DNA of 7,284 bases from an uncultured Parabacteroides sp. (GTDB taxonomy: Bacteria; Bacteroidota; Bacteroidia; Bacteroidales; Tannerellaceae), in assembly GCA_900552465.1 (NCBI GenBank), contig URZO01000146.1:1-7284 (forward strand). The letters run 5' to 3'. The position numbers were made by a program, and so were the translations under genes. The notes below the pieces were generated by a model. The model made no database searches. It was not told where the DNA came from and was given only the letters and a program-made list of their open reading frames with translations. This document shows, piece by piece, positions 6,021-7,284 of the stretch (positions are counted from its first letter, which is position 1; every line of letters begins with the position of its first letter).

Positions 6021-7008
6021 ATTACGGAGCAATGGAAAAGAGACTACGGCGTTGAACTATTGGAGTGCATGGCGTATGGTAAGTAAATATCTGGGCGGAC
6101 AGGCCGGTAAGTTCCGGCTTTCAGCGATCACGGAAGAGTGGGTGCGGGGCTATCTGAGATGGCTTTATGCGCGGGGAAACCTGAAACCGAGTAGTATAAA
6201 CTTCTATTTCCGCTGCGTGTGCGCGCTGTACGGATATGCGGTAAAGGAAAAGCTCATTTCGCCGGTGCGGAATCCTTTTGCGGGACTTTGTCCGACCGTT
6301 CCGCCAACCTGCAAGCGTACGCTTTCTGAAACCGACCTGTGCAAGATAGTCAGCTATAGTGGCTGTTCCGATGCAAAGAAGACGCGGTTGCAGGCGTGCG
6401 ACATCTTCCTGTTCCTGTTTTATACACGTGGCATGTGTTTCGTGGATGTGTACAACCTGAAGAAATCAAACATTAACGGTGATTATATCTGTTACAGCCG
6501 TAGCAAGACGGAGGCACCTCTTCAGGTGAAGATCATCCCCGAAGTTCGTGTGCTGATCGACAAGTATGCCGATGCAGAGAGCGATTATCTTTTTCCCTTC
6601 CTGCGCGAGAACCGCCGGGGGGAAGGTGAGATAAGCGAGAAAAGCGCGTTGCGCCGCCTGAACCGGGGGCTGGTACAACTTGGGAAAGAGTTGGGCTTTA
6701 CCCGACCTTTGACCACCTATGTCGCCCGCCACTCATGGGCGTCGATGGTGGAATCCTGCGGTATGAACACCGCGGTTATCAGCCAGGGGCTGGGCCATAG
6801 TTCGGAGCGTGTCACCCGTATTTATATGAAAGGGATGCCTTCGCATGTTATCGACAAAGCCAACGAAGAGATGCTCAATCAGACCGTAAGGCTCATGCAA
6901 AAGAGGAATAAGGGGCTGAAAAACTTGAAAAATAAAGAAAGGAGAAAAAAAATAAAAGGAAAACGTCACCTTCTTGGTAAGAAAGGGACATTCATAGAAT
7001 TAGATTAA
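5980..7008 (+). CDS. Tyrosine site-specific recombinase (local promoter invertase)
   Basis: A 342-residue phage-integrase-family recombinase of the kind that inverts promoter segments in Bacteroidales. An N-terminal SAM-like core-binding domain (about 1-105) precedes the catalytic domain. Catalytic residues are all visible: Arg150 (YTRGMCFVDVYNL), Lys176 (SRSKTEA), Arg250 (TYVARHSWA, with Tyr in place of the first His, common in this group), His273 (GLGHSS) and the nucleophile Tyr282 (TRIYMKG). The tail from about 307 is very basic (KNKERRKKIKGK) and AT-rich. ATG 5980 is chosen because it lies just after the promoter and is the start shared with the truncated copy at 4218; the next codon is also ATG. 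The last 44 bases of the gene contain the left inverted repeat, so the C-terminus depends on the orientation of the adjacent segment. Most likely substrate: the sites at 6965-6990 and 7203-7228. Confidence 0.93.
   Translation: MMTLRGYFSRHVDILRSNGKETTALNYWSAWRMVSKYLGGQAGKFRLSAITEEWVRGYLRWLYARGNLKPSSINFYFRCVCALYGYAVKEKLISPVRNPFAGLCPTVPPTCKRTLSETDLCKIVSYSGCSDAKKTRLQACDIFLFLFYTRGMCFVDVYNLKKSNINGDYICYSRSKTEAPLQVKIIPEVRVLIDKYADAESDYLFPFLRENRRGEGEISEKSALRRLNRGLVQLGKELGFTRPLTTYVARHSWASMVESCGMNTAVISQGLGHSSERVTRIYMKGMPSHVIDKANEEMLNQTVRLMQKRNKGLKNLKNKERRKKIKGKRHLLGKKGTFIELD
6965..6990 (+). repeat. Left inverted repeat (recombination site) of the invertible segment
   Basis: This 26-base site matches the reverse complement of 7203-7228 at 25 of 26 positions; the single difference is at 6970. 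Matching stops exactly at both ends. The site is itself a rough dyad (TTCTT-GGT-AAGAA), as expected for two recombinase half-sites around a short crossover region. It lies inside the recombinase reading frame and encodes part of RHLLGKKGT. Confidence 0.93.
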
Positions 7009-7040
7009 TATAGCCTTGAAAAATCAACGCTTATGTTCTG

Positions 7041-7071
7041 CAAATGTACAGGTTATTATGATATAAACAAA
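7041..7071 (-). promoter_or_regulatory. Invertible promoter, now reading leftward
   Basis: On the minus strand, TTTG (7071-7068), a 19-base spacer and TACATTTG (7048-7041) form a near-perfect Bacteroidales promoter, the best in the window. Transcription would start near 7035 and proceed into the 3' end of the recombinase gene as antisense. After inversion the start would fall near 7158, about 90 bases before the ATG at 7249. Confidence 0.85.
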
Positions 7072-7117
7072 TAAAATAAAAGAAAATAAAGCAAACGCTA
7101 ATGTGCAGAAATGGAAA

Positions 7118-7136
7118 AATAGCTCTCCAATAGCTC
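7118..7136. repeat. Paired AATAGCTC boxes inside the invertible segment
   Basis: AATAGCTC occurs at 7118-7125 and again at 7129-7136, one helical turn (11 bases) apart and on the same face. The pair lies about 50-65 bases upstream of the -33 element of the invertible promoter and keeps that relation in either orientation. It could be a regulator site or an accessory recombinase site; chance is not excluded. Confidence 0.5.
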
Positions 7137-7191
7137 GAATTTTTCTAAAATTTCTCTTCTAAAACATTGAAATTCAGAAAGAACCGTGTCG

Positions 7192-7239
7192 CCTATATTT
7201 TTTGTCCCTTTCTTACCAAGAAAGTGACAAAAATATAGG
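7192..7239. repeat. 48-base imperfect palindrome across the right recombination site
   Basis: Outer arms CCTATATTTTTTGTC (7192-7206) and GACAAAAATATAGG (7226-7239) are complementary except for one bulged base. Inner arms CTTTCTT (7208-7214) and AAGAAAG (7218-7224) pair around ACC, with one mismatch between the inner and outer parts. The left outer arm lies inside the invertible segment and the right outer arm outside, so the structure exists only in the present orientation. Confidence 0.85.
7203..7228 (-). repeat. Right inverted repeat (recombination site) of the invertible segment
   Basis: This is the partner of 6965-6990 in opposite orientation, 25 of 26 bases identical. The core TTTCTTACCAAGAAAG is nearly symmetrical around ACC. 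It lies 20 bases before the possible ATG at 7249, so a transcript starting from the flipped promoter would carry it in its leader. Confidence 0.93.
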
Positions 7240-7248
7240 GTAAATGAT

Positions 7249-7284
7249 ATGAACAAAAAAAGACACGGAAGGGAAATCCTGAGA
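7249..7284 (+). CDS. Possible start of the phase-variable downstream gene (partial)
   Basis: An open frame starts at ATG 7249 and runs to the window edge, reading MNKKRHGREILR. A GGG at 7238-7240 lies 8 bases upstream. The position, about 20 bases after the right recombination site, suits the first gene controlled by the invertible promoter. Twelve codons are too few to assign a family. In Bacteroidales such genes are often capsule-locus or surface-protein genes, but nothing in these residues shows that. The alternative ATG at 7244 meets a stop after two codons. Confidence 0.35.
   Translation, partial: MNKKRHGREILR

Larger units (their letters stand above)
6991..7202. other. Invertible 212-base promoter segment, OFF orientation
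   Basis: The DNA between the two inverted repeats is AT-rich. It contains the recombinase stop codon (7006-7008), a strong leftward promoter (7041-7071) and a pair of AATAGCTC boxes 11 bases apart (7118-7125, 7129-7136) upstream of that promoter. Apart from the recombinase tail it has no gene. In the order seen, the promoter points away from the DNA to the right; inversion would aim it at 7249 and beyond. Bacteroidales use such segments to switch capsule and surface-protein loci. Confidence 0.88.

Noticed and set aside
6733..6969. 78-codon leftward frame starting in the left inverted repeat, downstream of the OFF-state promoter
   Set aside because: It is tempting because the promoter faces it, but it is antisense to the catalytic core of the recombinase and resembles no protein; a non-coding antisense RNA is more likely.
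1..7284. CRISPR array, tRNA, rRNA or riboswitch
   Set aside because: There are no regularly spaced repeats and no tRNA-like or rRNA-like segments. The only leader before gcvT is 16 bases, too short for a glycine riboswitch.

Overview
The window looks like a chromosomal segment from a gut Bacteroidales bacterium, most likely Parabacteroides or a close Bacteroides relative. This rests on several promoters of the Bacteroidales form (TTTG, about 19-21 bases, TAnnTTTG), the lack of strong Shine-Dalgarno sites, protein sequences typical of that order, and a locally encoded tyrosine recombinase beside an invertible promoter, a well-known Bacteroidales arrangement. The genus is an inference from sequence style; no database search was possible.

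Left part (about 200-4154): a housekeeping run of three co-directed genes with short gaps. The first is a PurF-family protein whose glutaminase half has lost its catalytic residues. It is followed by pepT (tripeptidase T, M20B) and gcvT (T-protein of the glycine cleavage system). A strong intrinsic terminator (4094-4154) closes the run. Bases 1-232 hold no convincing gene; they appear to be a divergent promoter region.

Middle part (4155-5979): directly after the terminator lies a truncated copy of the promoter and first 14 codons of the recombinase gene (4160-4258). Then comes a lone leftward gene for an AlbA_2/Schlafen-type ATP-binding protein with a C-terminal winged helix (4262-5626), an AT-rich spacer, and a second, about 96% identical copy of the 100-base recombinase 5' region (5921-6020). 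The second copy runs into an intact recombinase gene. The 1.76 kb between equivalent points of the two repeats behaves on paper like an inserted or duplicated module that homologous recombination could remove.

Right part (5980-7284): a tyrosine recombinase (342 aa) with all catalytic residues, followed by a 212-base segment bounded by 26-base inverted repeats (25 of 26 identical). Inside is a near-consensus promoter that points leftward, back into the recombinase gene. The window therefore appears to have been captured in the OFF orientation for whatever lies to the right, where a possible reading frame starts at 7249. This is a self-contained phase-variation switch: recombinase, its two sites and the promoter it flips. 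Two details make it unusual. The left repeat lies inside the 3' end of the recombinase gene, so inversion should replace its last 5 residues with a 34-residue tail. In addition, the OFF orientation creates a 48-base palindrome across the right repeat that inversion would break.
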